Positions 17,576-26,574 of a stretch of 64,000 nucleotides of DNA are shown here, piece after piece (position 1 is the first letter of the stretch; the number at the start of each line of letters is the position of its first letter). The position numbers and the translations under genes were made by a program. The stretch covers positions 620,001-684,000 of the forward strand of contig NZ_CANLXG010000003.1 of the NCBI RefSeq assembly GCF_947495025.1, written 5' to 3'. Under the pieces are notes generated by a model that did no database searches, was not told where the DNA came from, and saw only the letters and a list, made by a program, of their open reading frames with translations. The stretch comes from an uncultured Roseobacter sp. GTDB taxonomy: Bacteria > Pseudomonadota > Alphaproteobacteria > Rhodobacterales > Rhodobacteraceae.

Positions 17576-18549
17576 GCACCCTGATCCTGCAAACGGACCC
17601 TTGGATCGAGGATGGAATAAAGGATGTCCACGATCAGATTGATCAGAACAAAGAAGAGTACAATGATCATCAGATAAGCGACGACGACAGGCCGGTCGAG
17701 CTGCAGGATCGCGTCAATCAGCAGCTTGCCCATGCCAGGCCAGGCAAAGATCGTCTCTGTCACAACCGAAAACCCGATGAGGCTGCCAAATTCGAGGCCC
17801 ATCACTGTGACAACCGGAATCATAATATTCTTCATTACATGCACGAGAATGATACGCCGCATCGGAAGCCCTTTGGCGCGGGCATATTTCACATAGTCGA
17901 GGCCCATCGCTTCGCGCACGCCCGCGCGGGTGAGCCGGATCGCAAGCGATATCTTCAGCAGCGCCAGATTGAGGGCTGGCAGGAAGATGTGGCTGAGCCC
18001 ATCGAGGGTAAAAAGGCTGCTCTGAATGCTAAGAAATGAGCCAAGATCACCGCGGCCCGTAGCCGGAACCCACCGAAGCTCGACGGCAAAGAGCATGATA
18101 AGCATGAGCCCGACCCAGAATGTGGGGAGCGAAAAACCGAAAATCGACGCCGCCATGATACCCTTGGCCATTCTGCTTTCGGGATACAGCCCCGCGTAAA
18201 GCCCCAGCGGGATACCGATGACAATCGCGAGAATGAGCGCCGAAAACGCCAGTTCCATGGTGGCGGGCATATGGTGCAGGATCAGTCTGAGCGCGGGCTC
18301 GCCAAAGATGAAACTGTCTCCAAGATCTCCCTGCGCGGCACCTTTCAGAAACAGCCAGTACTGCTCGAGGATCGGCCGGTCGAGACCAAGCCTGCTGATC
18401 GCGGCCTCAATGTCTGCCTGATCTGCATCCGGGCTCACCAGCATATAGACCGGATCGCCAACAATATTGACCCCGAAAAAAACGATCACCGACATCATGA
18501 AGACGACCAGCAGGGCCTGCAGAAGTCTGCGGATGATGAAAACGGTCAT
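17572..18549 (-). CDS. Peptide ABC transporter permease (DppB/OppB-like)
   Basis: A 325-residue permease beginning MTVFIIRRLLQALLVVF, the usual N-terminal helix of DppB proteins. A periplasmic loop follows (LGLDRPILEQYWLFLKGAAQ), then the remaining membrane helices and an EAA-type loop YVKYARAKGLPMRRIILVHV. An upstream in-frame ATG at 18585 would add 12 residues before this conserved start; 18549 is preferred. It forms the translocation pore together with the DppC-like permease. Confidence 0.93.
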   Translation of the reverse strand: MTVFIIRRLLQALLVVFMMSVIVFFGVNIVGDPVYMLVSPDADQADIEAAISRLGLDRPILEQYWLFLKGAAQGDLGDSFIFGEPALRLILHHMPATMELAFSALILAIVIGIPLGLYAGLYPESRMAKGIMAASIFGFSLPTFWVGLMLIMLFAVELRWVPATGRGDLGSFLSIQSSLFTLDGLSHIFLPALNLALLKISLAIRLTRAGVREAMGLDYVKYARAKGLPMRRIILVHVMKNIMIPVVTVMGLEFGSLIGFSVVTETIFAWPGMGKLLIDAILQLDRPVVVAYLMIIVLFFVLINLIVDILYSILDPRVRLQDQGA

Positions 18550-18609
18550 TGGATCATTCCACGGGATAAGTTTCCGGGCCGCCACACAGGCGGCCCGGGC
18601 GCCATGTGG

Positions 18610-20193
18610 TTACTCTTTCACGACGCCTGTCGCGAGTGTGTACTCGTCGGTACGCGCAACATAGCTCAGGCCTTTGCGTGCAGCCCAGGTATTGACCTGA
18701 AAGTGCGTCGGAATGATCGCAACGTTCTCGATTGCCCGCTCCGTCGCCTGTGCCAGAAGGTCCTGACGTTTCTCGTCATCCACCGTGCGCAGAGCCTCCT
18801 CGATCAGCGCATCGGTCTCAGGATCCGAATGGCGACCGCGGTTCGATGAGCCAAAACCGGCATCCTTGTCATAGGTGTGGATCAGCGACTTCAGCGGCGA
18901 AGACGCCTCGCCGGATCCGGCACCCCAGCCGACAAGAATGAAGCTGAATTCAGGCAGACCCTCGGGTGACCCCTTGGACGCGCGCCCGAAATAGACCGAA
19001 CGGGGCATCGTCTCGACCGCAGTCCTGATACCAACGCGCGTCAGCATCTGGGCGATCGCCTCGGCGATCTTGGCATCGTTGATGTAGCGGTCATTCGGCC
19101 CATGGATTGTCAGTTCGAACCCGTCAGGATAGCCGGCCTCTGCCAGAAGCGCCTTTGCGCCTTCCGGATCATAGGCGACGACATCGAGTTTGTCCGATAC
19201 GCCAAAGAACCCTTCGGGCAGAAGCTGACCTGCGGGTAGCGCCACACCTTCCATGACCCGGTCCACGATGGCGTCACGGCTGATGGCCATGCTGATCGCC
19301 TTGCGGACGCGGACATCCATCAGCGGGTTCTTGATGTCACCGCCCCCGTTGGCTTTGACAAATGGTGAGTTTTCGCGGAACTGGTCCATGTGCAGATAGA
19401 TCACGCGGTTCGATACACCCTGGCTGAGCTGGATGTCGGCATTGCCCTCGAGGGTCGCAATATCGGTTGTCGGAACACCCGAGATCATATCGACGTCGCC
19501 GGCAAGAAGAGACGCTACCCGGCTCGGGCCGGATGTGATCGGGCGAAATTCAACCTCGGACCAGGCAGGTACGTCACCCCAGTAATCATCGTTGCGCACC
19601 AGAACGATGCTTTCGCCCGGTGTGTAGCTCTGGAATTTGAACGGGCCTGTCCCGACAGCGGCAGTGCCGGCATTGAAATCCTCGGTTGCGGAATTGCAGC
19701 CCAGTTCCGAAATCACCGGGATCGTTGAGATGTCATTGCCCATCAGCGGGTAAGGCGCTTCGGTCTTGAAGTGCACTGTGTAGTCATCAATCTTGATGAC
19801 TTCTTTACCCTTGAGATAGGTGCCATATCCCGACGGTGAGTTCGGAACATCGGGTGCGCGCTCCATCGTGCAGACCACATCGTCGGCCGTGAAATCACTC
19901 CCATCGTGGAATTTGACACCTTCACGCAGCTTGAATTCCCACGTCAGATCGTCGACCGGTTTCCAGGACACGGCAAGGCCCGGCGACAGGCGCTGCTTTT
20001 CGTCCTGCGCGATAAGGCGGTCAAAAATATGCACCGACATTGCATTGTTCGGACCAAGGTTATGGAAATGCGGGTCCAAAGACGTCGGCTCGGACGCAAG
20101 ACCGATTGTCAGTTTCTCGGCCAAAGCGGCACCGGCTCCAAAAGCCAGAATGCCGGCAGCGACCGCTGTCGCAGCTGTGAGTTTCCTCATCAA
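18610..20193 (-). CDS. Peptide ABC transporter periplasmic substrate-binding protein (family 5)
   Basis: A 527-residue family-5 solute-binding protein. The signal peptide is residues 1-25 and ends ALA, followed by EKLTIGLASEPTSLDPHFHN, the standard start of the mature protein. A family signature is seen in the region LTWEFKLREGVKFHDGSDFT. It is the first gene of a transcription unit running to 11835 (SBP, permease, permease, ATPase, ATPase, M20, M20) and is divergent from a LysR gene. The ligand is probably a small peptide or N-acyl amino acid given the two downstream hydrolases, but specificity cannot be read directly. Confidence 0.94.
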   Translation of the reverse strand: MMRKLTAATAVAAGILAFGAGAALAEKLTIGLASEPTSLDPHFHNLGPNNAMSVHIFDRLIAQDEKQRLSPGLAVSWKPVDDLTWEFKLREGVKFHDGSDFTADDVVCTMERAPDVPNSPSGYGTYLKGKEVIKIDDYTVHFKTEAPYPLMGNDISTIPVISELGCNSATEDFNAGTAAVGTGPFKFQSYTPGESIVLVRNDDYWGDVPAWSEVEFRPITSGPSRVASLLAGDVDMISGVPTTDIATLEGNADIQLSQGVSNRVIYLHMDQFRENSPFVKANGGGDIKNPLMDVRVRKAISMAISRDAIVDRVMEGVALPAGQLLPEGFFGVSDKLDVVAYDPEGAKALLAEAGYPDGFELTIHGPNDRYINDAKIAEAIAQMLTRVGIRTAVETMPRSVYFGRASKGSPEGLPEFSFILVGWGAGSGEASSPLKSLIHTYDKDAGFGSSNRGRHSDPETDALIEEALRTVDDEKRQDLLAQATERAIENVAIIPTHFQVNTWAARKGLSYVARTDEYTLATGVVKE

Positions 20194-20286
20194 AAAAGAC
20201 TCCCTGTTTGCATGGCGCCTGCGAACTGCCGAATCTCTCGCCGGTTCTGCGCCTTATGGTAAAATGCTATCTACCGCAAAAATCAT

Positions 20287-20316
20287 TGCCAATACCGATT
20301 GCTATGCATATTGGCA
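20287..20316. promoter_or_regulatory. Inverted-repeat operator candidate for the divergent LysR regulator
   Basis: Perfect 8-base arms TGCCAATA (20287-20294) and TATTGGCA (20309-20316) are separated by 14 bases. They lie in the 182-base gap between the solute-binding protein gene and the divergent LysR gene, where LysR proteins normally bind. A second small palindrome, GCAATTGC, follows at 20336-20343. The pairing of arms is seen directly; binding by the neighbouring regulator is inference. Confidence 0.5.
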
Positions 20317-20375
20317 TAGATCAACCCAGGTAATTGCAATTGCCTCGGACGTTGTGAAAGGAAATTAGCTGCACC

Positions 20376-21287
20376 ATGACGGAACACCGGCACAGACTGC
20401 GGGAGTTTGAATCCCTGCGCGCCGTCATCACAGCAGGCACCACAATCGGCGCAGCCCGGCGGCTCGGGATTTCTCAGTCGGCTGTCAGCCGGTCTCTGTC
20501 GCAACTGGAGGCCAGGGTAGGACGGTCACTTTTCCTGCGCCGCTCCGGACGAATAGAGCCAACCGATGAAGCACTGCGGCTGAATGAAAAGCTCGACCCT
20601 ATATTTGAAACGCTGGCGGACATCGAAGGCGCGGAATGGGCCACACCCGATGACGAACCCCTGCGGCTGATCGTACCGCCGACACTGGCCCATCACTTTG
20701 TGATCTCAAGGGTTGCGAGTTTTCTGAAAAAGAACCCGGGCACGAAACTCCAGCTGGATATTCAGGCAACGGACGTGCTCGTGGCCGGTATCCTCGACCT
20801 TCGATACGATCTGGGGCTGACCAGCGCAATGATACAGCGGTCCGGCGTACATCTGGTGCCGTGGCGCCGCAGTCAGGTTGTCTGTGCCATGCCGACAGAC
20901 CACCCGCTCTCCGAAAAGCGGGTGGTGACGCCACAGGATCTCGAAGGTGTTGCACTGGTTGAATTTCTGCGCAGGCTGGGCACCCGGGCAATCACCGAGC
21001 AGATCTTTGCCCGCGCCGGCGTTCACCCCAGACAGGTCGCGGAGACTGCGACAAACATGGCCGCGCTCGAACTCGTGCGCGAAGGTCTGGGCGTGACGCT
21101 CATCAATCCGTTTCCACTGTTGTCTTCCGGCCTTGAAGGTATCGTGGTCCGACCCTTTGATGCCGCCGTTTTTTACGACACGAGCTTTGTCCTGCCTTCC
21201 GGACGGCCGCCATCCCAGCTCGCGCGTCAGTTCATGCGGTTCGTCAAACTGACGACACCGGGCGACAGATACTCCGAGCCGGTCTAG
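20376..21287 (+). CDS. LysR-family regulator, probable controller of the peptide uptake operon
   Basis: A 303-residue LysR protein with HTH at about residues 8-66 (GAARRLGISQSAVSRSLSQL) and an effector domain from about 90. It is divergent from the solute-binding protein gene with an inverted repeat between them, the usual arrangement for a LysR activator of a neighbouring catabolic operon. Its stop shares the palindromic CTAG with the stop of the convergent M81 gene, a 4-base tail-to-tail overlap. The inducer is unknown. Confidence 0.92.
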   Translation: MTEHRHRLREFESLRAVITAGTTIGAARRLGISQSAVSRSLSQLEARVGRSLFLRRSGRIEPTDEALRLNEKLDPIFETLADIEGAEWATPDDEPLRLIVPPTLAHHFVISRVASFLKKNPGTKLQLDIQATDVLVAGILDLRYDLGLTSAMIQRSGVHLVPWRRSQVVCAMPTDHPLSEKRVVTPQDLEGVALVEFLRRLGTRAITEQIFARAGVHPRQVAETATNMAALELVREGLGVTLINPFPLLSSGLEGIVVRPFDAAVFYDTSFVLPSGRPPSQLARQFMRFVKLTTPGDRYSEPV

Positions 21288-22825
21288 ACCGACGGATCGG
21301 CCGGCCATTCTGTATCCTCGTCCATCGGGAAATTCGGGCGCGGCAGATGCGCGAAGGGCCAGCGGTCGTGAACCGGCGATGTCAGACCTGCCGTGTCGAT
21401 CTCATAAACCTGCGCAGGCGCAAACCAGCCGGAGAACCCGGCGCGAAAGTGACCCCGCGATTTGACAACAACCGTTCGCGCCGCAGCGATATCGAGGCCG
21501 AACATGTGGAAGAAAACCGGATCAGCGGTTTGCGTTCTGTCGGTGATCACCACAACCGTGATGCCCCCAATGCGAAGTGCCGCAGATGGTCCCAGCACCA
21601 GTTTTCGACCGGCTGTCATGCCCCTTTCCCCGACCACATCGCCGGTGTGCAGTGCCAGGACTTCGGCATCCGCATCAAACGGCGCATCCCATCTTGCCCA
21701 GGGCACCGACGTATCGCATGACCGGTTAAAGCGCGCTCTGAAGCGGTTGCCGACGCCTGCGCTATGGGCCTCGCGGGCAAGTTCAGGATCGCAGAACGAC
21801 CCGATCAGGCAATCAGACACATCTGCCCGGTACAGCGCCGCAAGCAGCTCGGTGGTGCGACCGCTTCCGCCGCCGCCGGGATTGTCCCCGGCATCTGACA
21901 AAATTACGGGCTTTCGCCTGTCTTCACAGGCCAGTGTCACGGCGTCATTCACAGATGTCAGCTGACGCACGAAGTCCTTACGCAAGGACCAGGCCATTTC
22001 CGCCAGTTCTGTTACCAGAGCTTCGGCGCACTGCCTGTCTTCGCGTGCTGTTACGACAATACTCAGGCCGTTGTCGGGTGTGTCCGAAAACAGGAAATTG
22101 CCGAAAACAGAGACATTCAGGATGTCGCTGCGGTACTCAGCCTGTCTGCGCTGGCCATGGTCGATCAGCGTTCCATAAGGGTGTTCAGCACTCAGAAGAG
22201 TGACCGAGGCGGGAACAAGCGGCAGCTTTGCATGCGCGACTGCCGGTCGAATGCCTGTCGCCAGAATGCGCCGGAGCGAAAAGGCGGCTTCCTCGCCACG
22301 CTCGATCTGGTCGACATGAGGATTTGTACGATAGCCCACAATCAGATCACAGGAACTGACCATACGCCCGGAGATATTCGCGTGAAGATCGAGTGTCGCA
22401 ATCACCGGAACGTCCGGGCCTGCAACGGCGCGAATGCGCGACATCAGCAAACCGTCAGGATCATCATCGTGTTCGGCGACCATGGCTCCGTGATTGCAGA
22501 TGTAGACAGCGTCCACCGGTTCAGCAGCGCGCAGCATCTCTTCGCATGTCGCAATAATCTCTTCGATTACCGCAGCGCGCACAGGTCCCGCGGGATGACT
22601 TGCCGCCAGCAGGCAGGGCACCGGCGTCCAGTCTCCCGTCGCATCCATGGCACGGACAAAAGCCGCAAATTCTGTCGCCAACTTCGGCGCACCGGACCTG
22701 GCCTCGGCCATCAGATCCTCGCCTGCCAGCCATGTCAGCGATGTGAAATCTTCTTTCTCAGCGGGCGGAGCAAAGCGGTTGGATTCAAGTATTGCGCCAA
22801 GCAGAGCGACCCTGGGCCTGGCCAT
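21284..22825 (-). CDS. M81-family (MlrC-like) metallopeptidase
   Basis: A 513-residue protein with the hallmarks of the MlrC/M81 family: ATLDLHANISGRM, NHGAMVAEHDDDPDG, LSDAGDNPGGGGSGRTTEL, plus a C-terminal domain with VVVKSRGHFRAGFSGW. MlrC cleaves linear peptides in microcystin breakdown; most homologues act on unknown small peptides. The frame is open up to 23140, but the start at 22825 gives MARPRVALLGAILESNRFAP, the conserved N-terminus. It adjoins the LysR and peptide-transport genes, supporting a common peptide or amide degradation function. Confidence 0.88.
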   Translation of the reverse strand: MARPRVALLGAILESNRFAPPAEKEDFTSLTWLAGEDLMAEARSGAPKLATEFAAFVRAMDATGDWTPVPCLLAASHPAGPVRAAVIEEIIATCEEMLRAAEPVDAVYICNHGAMVAEHDDDPDGLLMSRIRAVAGPDVPVIATLDLHANISGRMVSSCDLIVGYRTNPHVDQIERGEEAAFSLRRILATGIRPAVAHAKLPLVPASVTLLSAEHPYGTLIDHGQRRQAEYRSDILNVSVFGNFLFSDTPDNGLSIVVTAREDRQCAEALVTELAEMAWSLRKDFVRQLTSVNDAVTLACEDRRKPVILSDAGDNPGGGGSGRTTELLAALYRADVSDCLIGSFCDPELAREAHSAGVGNRFRARFNRSCDTSVPWARWDAPFDADAEVLALHTGDVVGERGMTAGRKLVLGPSAALRIGGITVVVITDRTQTADPVFFHMFGLDIAAARTVVVKSRGHFRAGFSGWFAPAQVYEIDTAGLTSPVHDRWPFAHLPRPNFPMDEDTEWPADPSV

Positions 22826-23168
22826 GGTTTTGTCCCTTTCTTCAGGATACGTAGCGAACAAACAGGAAGACCCGCGCCGGATCAACACATCATCCGGCCT
22901 GCAGGTACCCCGGAAAAGCGGCCATGAGGCTGGGAGCATCACGCCGCCCGCTTCGAAACAGTGCAGAAATTCTGACCCGCGCAACCGAACGCAGCAAGAG
23001 TAAAACACGTTCTGGCCTCCGACCGTGCAGGTCGGGCAAACCTGTCGGGAAATCACCTTGCTGACGAACTCGGGGGCTGAAGGTGCAGCGCAGATAACCA
23101 GCTTCTCGGCGAATGACGGATCGGGGCATACCTGATACACTGCACCGCAGAATTGCCGGGGCGCGAGA
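22826..23168. other. Intergenic region between divergent genes
   Basis: 343 bases separating the M81 gene and the DinB-family gene. It is open in the frame of the M81 gene, but the translated stretch is Cys-rich and unlike any family. No promoter elements stand out. Confidence 0.45.
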
Positions 23169-23717
23169 ATGATTACACCAGAATTTGCCAGAACGATGGC
23201 ACGCTACAACCGCTGGCAGAACCGCTCGTTGCTGAAGGCTGCAAACGGATTGTCGGACCAGGCGCGCTGGCAGGATGGAGGGGTTTTTTTCCGGTCTGTC
23301 GCTGAAACGCTGAACCACATCCTCTGGGATGATCGCGTCTGGCTTGCGCGTTTGCGGGGCGATGACGACACAGCCAGGCAGATCGGAGACGGCCATCCCT
23401 ACACCGGAAACCCCCGTCACTGGCGAGAGTTCATGAGAGAACGGGTCGCGCTGGATGACGAGATTGTCGCACTGGCCGACGGCCTGACGGAAGAGGATAT
23501 CATAAGACCGGTAGCCTGGGTCAGAGGTTCAGAGCCGGCGGAGACCAGTTTTGGCTTTAATTTCGCGCACATGGTAAATCACCAGACCCATCACCGGGGC
23601 CAGGTCCATGCGCTCCTGACGCGGGCCGGTGCGCAGCCAGAGCCAACTGATCTTCAGATGCTCTATGCAGCCCGGACTGACAGCAGCTTTCTGCAAGAAA
23701 TTAAGTCAGCGGGTTGA
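23169..23717 (+). CDS. DinB-family putative metal-dependent protein
   Basis: A 182-residue protein fitting the DinB/YfiT four-helix-bundle fold. The three His ligands of this family are apparent: one in ETLNHILWDD and two in NHQTHHRGQVH. Members are thiol-dependent transferases or damage-inducible proteins of uncertain substrate. It is a single gene between the M81 gene (divergent) and a desaturase gene (convergent). The start ATG is the first of the frame and is followed at once by family-like sequence (ITPEFARTMARYNRWQNRSL). Confidence 0.85.
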   Translation: MITPEFARTMARYNRWQNRSLLKAANGLSDQARWQDGGVFFRSVAETLNHILWDDRVWLARLRGDDDTARQIGDGHPYTGNPRHWREFMRERVALDDEIVALADGLTEEDIIRPVAWVRGSEPAETSFGFNFAHMVNHQTHHRGQVHALLTRAGAQPEPTDLQMLYAARTDSSFLQEIKSAG

Positions 23718-23746
23718 CCTGGACTGTTATCCGCGGCACTCCGGCG

Positions 23747-24781
23747 TCAGTTGCGGATTGCGCGTGCCTGGGCAAATGACAAAAGGCGCCGGGACTCCTC
23801 GTCCCACAGATGCAACCGTGCATTCCGGAGGCTTTCCCGGATGGTCATGCGGTTGATATCCACCAGTTCTTCATGATCGCGCAGCACTTCGGGCAGCCGA
23901 TAAAACGGAATGCGGCTGTTCACGTGATGAACATGATGGATGCCAATGTTCGCGCTCAGCCACTGCAGCACCCGCGGCAGCACGTAATGTGAACTCCCCT
24001 CCAGCGCCGCATCATGCAGTTGCCAGTCTTCGTCCGCATCCCAGTGGGTCGTCTCGAACTGGTGCTGCACGTAGAACAGCCAGACACCCGCGGTTGCCGC
24101 CAGCAGCGTGGTGGGCAGGAAGATGAGCAGGATCGGCATGGCCCCGCCAAAATAAAACATCACGCCCAGCGCAGCGAAGATCGCAGCATTTGTGCACAGA
24201 GCGCTGACCCAGAAACCGACTTTGTCCATGAACCCCAGGGGTAGCCGGTTCTGGATGAAAAACAGGTACCCCGGTCCCAGGCAGAAAAGCACGATCGGGT
24301 TGCGGTAAAGCCGGTACATCAGACGCCCGAACGGCGTCCGTTCCTGATATTCGCGCACGGTCAGCGTGTGGATATCGCCCATACCGCGCCGACCAAGATT
24401 GCCCGAAGAGCCGTGATGCATAGCATGGGACCGCCGCCAGACGTCGTAAGGCGTAAGCGTCAGGACACCGATGACCCGCCCGATCCAGTCACTGAGCGTC
24501 TTGTTCTCGAAAAAAGACCCATGCCCGCAATCATGCTGGATCGCGAAAAGCCGGACCAGGAAAGCGGCATTGAGAAAAGAAATCGCAATCGCCAGCCAGG
24601 CACTGACTGATAAAGACCACCAGGCGAGCGCCCACAGCAGCAGAAACGGCCCCGCCGTTACTGCAAGCTCGAGCGCGCTGCGGGACGCGTCGGGCTTTCG
24701 GTAACGTGAAAGGATTTTAACCCACTCTGGCGCGTGCGTCTTGCCGGCCGCGTTTTTAGCTTCGTCAGATTGATCGAACAT
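23747..24781 (-). CDS. Membrane fatty acid desaturase (DesA/omega-6 type)
   Basis: A 344-residue integral membrane di-iron desaturase. The three His boxes are HDCGHG, HAMHHGSSGN and HHVHHVNSRIPFYRLP, in the spacing of acyl-lipid delta-12/omega-6 desaturases. Four membrane segments lie in two pairs around them (LLLWALAWWSLSVSAW and AALGVMFYFGGAMPILLIF are parts of two). The start at 24781 (MFDQSDEAKN) is preferred to an ATG 53 codons upstream, which gives Cys-rich unlike sequence. It would introduce double bonds in membrane lipids or process another lipid. Confidence 0.9.
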   Translation of the reverse strand: MFDQSDEAKNAAGKTHAPEWVKILSRYRKPDASRSALELAVTAGPFLLLWALAWWSLSVSAWLAIAISFLNAAFLVRLFAIQHDCGHGSFFENKTLSDWIGRVIGVLTLTPYDVWRRSHAMHHGSSGNLGRRGMGDIHTLTVREYQERTPFGRLMYRLYRNPIVLFCLGPGYLFFIQNRLPLGFMDKVGFWVSALCTNAAIFAALGVMFYFGGAMPILLIFLPTTLLAATAGVWLFYVQHQFETTHWDADEDWQLHDAALEGSSHYVLPRVLQWLSANIGIHHVHHVNSRIPFYRLPEVLRDHEELVDINRMTIRESLRNARLHLWDEESRRLLSFAQARAIRN

Positions 24782-25430
24782 CGGCCTGCGTTTATTATTG
24801 TTTGTCGCCGACGTTAGAATACATTTAGCACCTTTTGGCAATTGAACTTCTTGTGCGCCGTCCCGGCAACCTTCAGATGCCGGCGCCAACGGACATTCGC
24901 CACCCCGGCAAAATTGTACCCGGCACAGCACCTGTGGCACAGGGCATTCGGCAGAACCGGCTTTGCATCTGTTTCATGGAGGTAAAGCCTGATCGCTGGT
25001 CCGCGCCTTATAACATAACGCCAATTGAAAAGGTTTCAGACTTTCAGACAACCGTCCACAAACAGGCGCAGTACAGGACCTTTTCGGACCTTCACTGGAG
25101 CGAAGAGAAAAAACCGGATGTGCGCCTGTCCCAGTTCATCTGGTTCTGGCAACGGCACAGTATTTTCCCTGCCCGACAACGCGCGGTTATAACGCTAATC
25201 TGACTGATATTGCGCCAGCATCTGCGAAACAACCGGCCCGCGCAGAACCTGCGCGGCGGGTCAGCACGTCCGTTTGCACCACCTGTCATGCGCGCGCAAT
25301 GCCCGTCTGAACAGGCTCATAAAGCTGGTGCAGACGAATCACACTCCGCCAGGAGCTGGCCCTGAAACTCTGTAAAATTGTTGACACAGGTTAACTATTT
25401 GCGCTGAATTCCATCTATTGGAGAATAACG
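24782..25430. other. Intergenic region upstream of the three-gene cassette
   Basis: 649 bases with no convincing gene. AT content rises toward 25381-25430. The right end contains a possible promoter and a GGAG ribosome site (25420-25423) for the next gene. Confidence 0.5.
25381..25410 (+). promoter_or_regulatory. Possible sigma-70 promoter for the secreted lectin-like gene
   Basis: TTGACA at 25381-25386 is a perfect -35 hexamer; TGAATT at 25405-25410 is a weak -10 at 18-base spacing. The ATG of the next gene is 21 bases further on with GGAG between. Only the -35 is strong, so the assignment is tentative. Confidence 0.3.
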
Positions 25431-26549
25431 ATGCCTTATTTCAACAAATTCGGGCAGACCTTTTTTCATCTGGTTTCGGTATTTTTATTCTGGTTTGCTG
25501 CAACGGAAACATCGGCTCAGACCTCGCCTCACAAGGAGCTGATTGAGCAACTGAACAAGGTTGCCGCCGGGCTGGAGGAGGCGGGCGAAGCGGATGCGGC
25601 TCTGCGGCAGTCTCTGGTGCAGCTTTCTGCACGGATCGACACCGCCCTTAACCCGACTGCAGAGGAAGTCAGTACCTCACTGAACCAGACAGCAGCGGCA
25701 ATTCGTGGCAATCTGGACAACGAAGGTATCTCTGACGCCGTCGCGGACCTTCGGGCCGCGGTATTTGACTATGAGGACGCGCGCAGGGATCAGTTCCTTG
25801 GCATGCTGGCTGATACGGTCCTCGCGCATACTGCAAACGGTGTGGCATTTGTCAGCGATGGCACCCGATCCAAAGTCAGGACACTGGAAAGCGTGATCGG
25901 CCAGCTCGATCTGCTGAGCATTCAGGACAGTATTGCCGCGCGTGCCACAACACTTGCGGGGATGATCGAACTCAGCGGACCTGTTGCGAACGGGACGGCC
26001 GCAATTCCGGCACTGACCAGTCTCCGGAAAGTTCTGGAAAGCATCGACCGCAATCTTTTTTATTCCGCACTCGACAACCGCGTTGCCCTGATGGACGAAC
26101 TGCTGAAACCGCCCGCAGAAATCACAAAGGTGCTGCGGCTGAGTGATATCGCGAAACTGACTGATCTGCGGGCGACAATTGATGCGGTAGTGCCCGGCGA
26201 CAAAACGCAGAAACCGGGTGTATTCATCATTTCTGCGCGTTATGGCCGGCTGTCCGGTCCCGCAAACGGCGGGTCCTGTGACGTACGCGCCGCGATGGCA
26301 AAACAGTGCCACGGCAACATCTCGTGTTCTTTGCCGACCGCCGGGACCGGCGCTTTCTGCGGCGGTGAGGATCCTGCACCCTTTGCGGAATCGCGGCACA
26401 AGGGCACGTCGGTAACCTATGCCTGTCTGAACCTGACAGACCAGCAGTGGACAGAACAGTTTTCGAGACGCCCTTCTTCTTTTCAGGGAATTACGCGCCA
26501 CGACGTCCTTCGGTCAGCAGGGGATGCGATCCAGTGCGGCTTTGAATAA
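25431..26549 (+). CDS. Secreted helical protein with SUEL-lectin-like C-terminal domain
   Basis: A 372-residue protein of no family I can name with certainty. Residues 1-30 are a signal peptide (hydrophobic FFHLVSVFLFWFAA, cleavage after SAQ). Residues 31-255 are Ala/Leu/Asp-rich and predicted helical, possibly coiled coil (ELIEQLNKVAAGLEEAGEA). The C-terminal third has six cysteines (283, 293, 299, 310, 332, 369), consistent with three disulfides. It reads like a SUEL/galactose-binding lectin domain: FIISARYGR, CDVRAAMAKQCHGNISC, FCGGEDP, SVTYAC. A GGAG ribosome site supports the start. The next gene begins 25 bases after its stop, so the two are probably one operon. Role inferred: extracytoplasmic carbohydrate or surface binding. 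Confidence 0.75.
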   Translation: MPYFNKFGQTFFHLVSVFLFWFAATETSAQTSPHKELIEQLNKVAAGLEEAGEADAALRQSLVQLSARIDTALNPTAEEVSTSLNQTAAAIRGNLDNEGISDAVADLRAAVFDYEDARRDQFLGMLADTVLAHTANGVAFVSDGTRSKVRTLESVIGQLDLLSIQDSIAARATTLAGMIELSGPVANGTAAIPALTSLRKVLESIDRNLFYSALDNRVALMDELLKPPAEITKVLRLSDIAKLTDLRATIDAVVPGDKTQKPGVFIISARYGRLSGPANGGSCDVRAAMAKQCHGNISCSLPTAGTGAFCGGEDPAPFAESRHKGTSVTYACLNLTDQQWTEQFSRRPSSFQGITRHDVLRSAGDAIQCGFE

Positions 26550-26574
26550 CAGGCAACTGAGGTGGGAGAACGCT

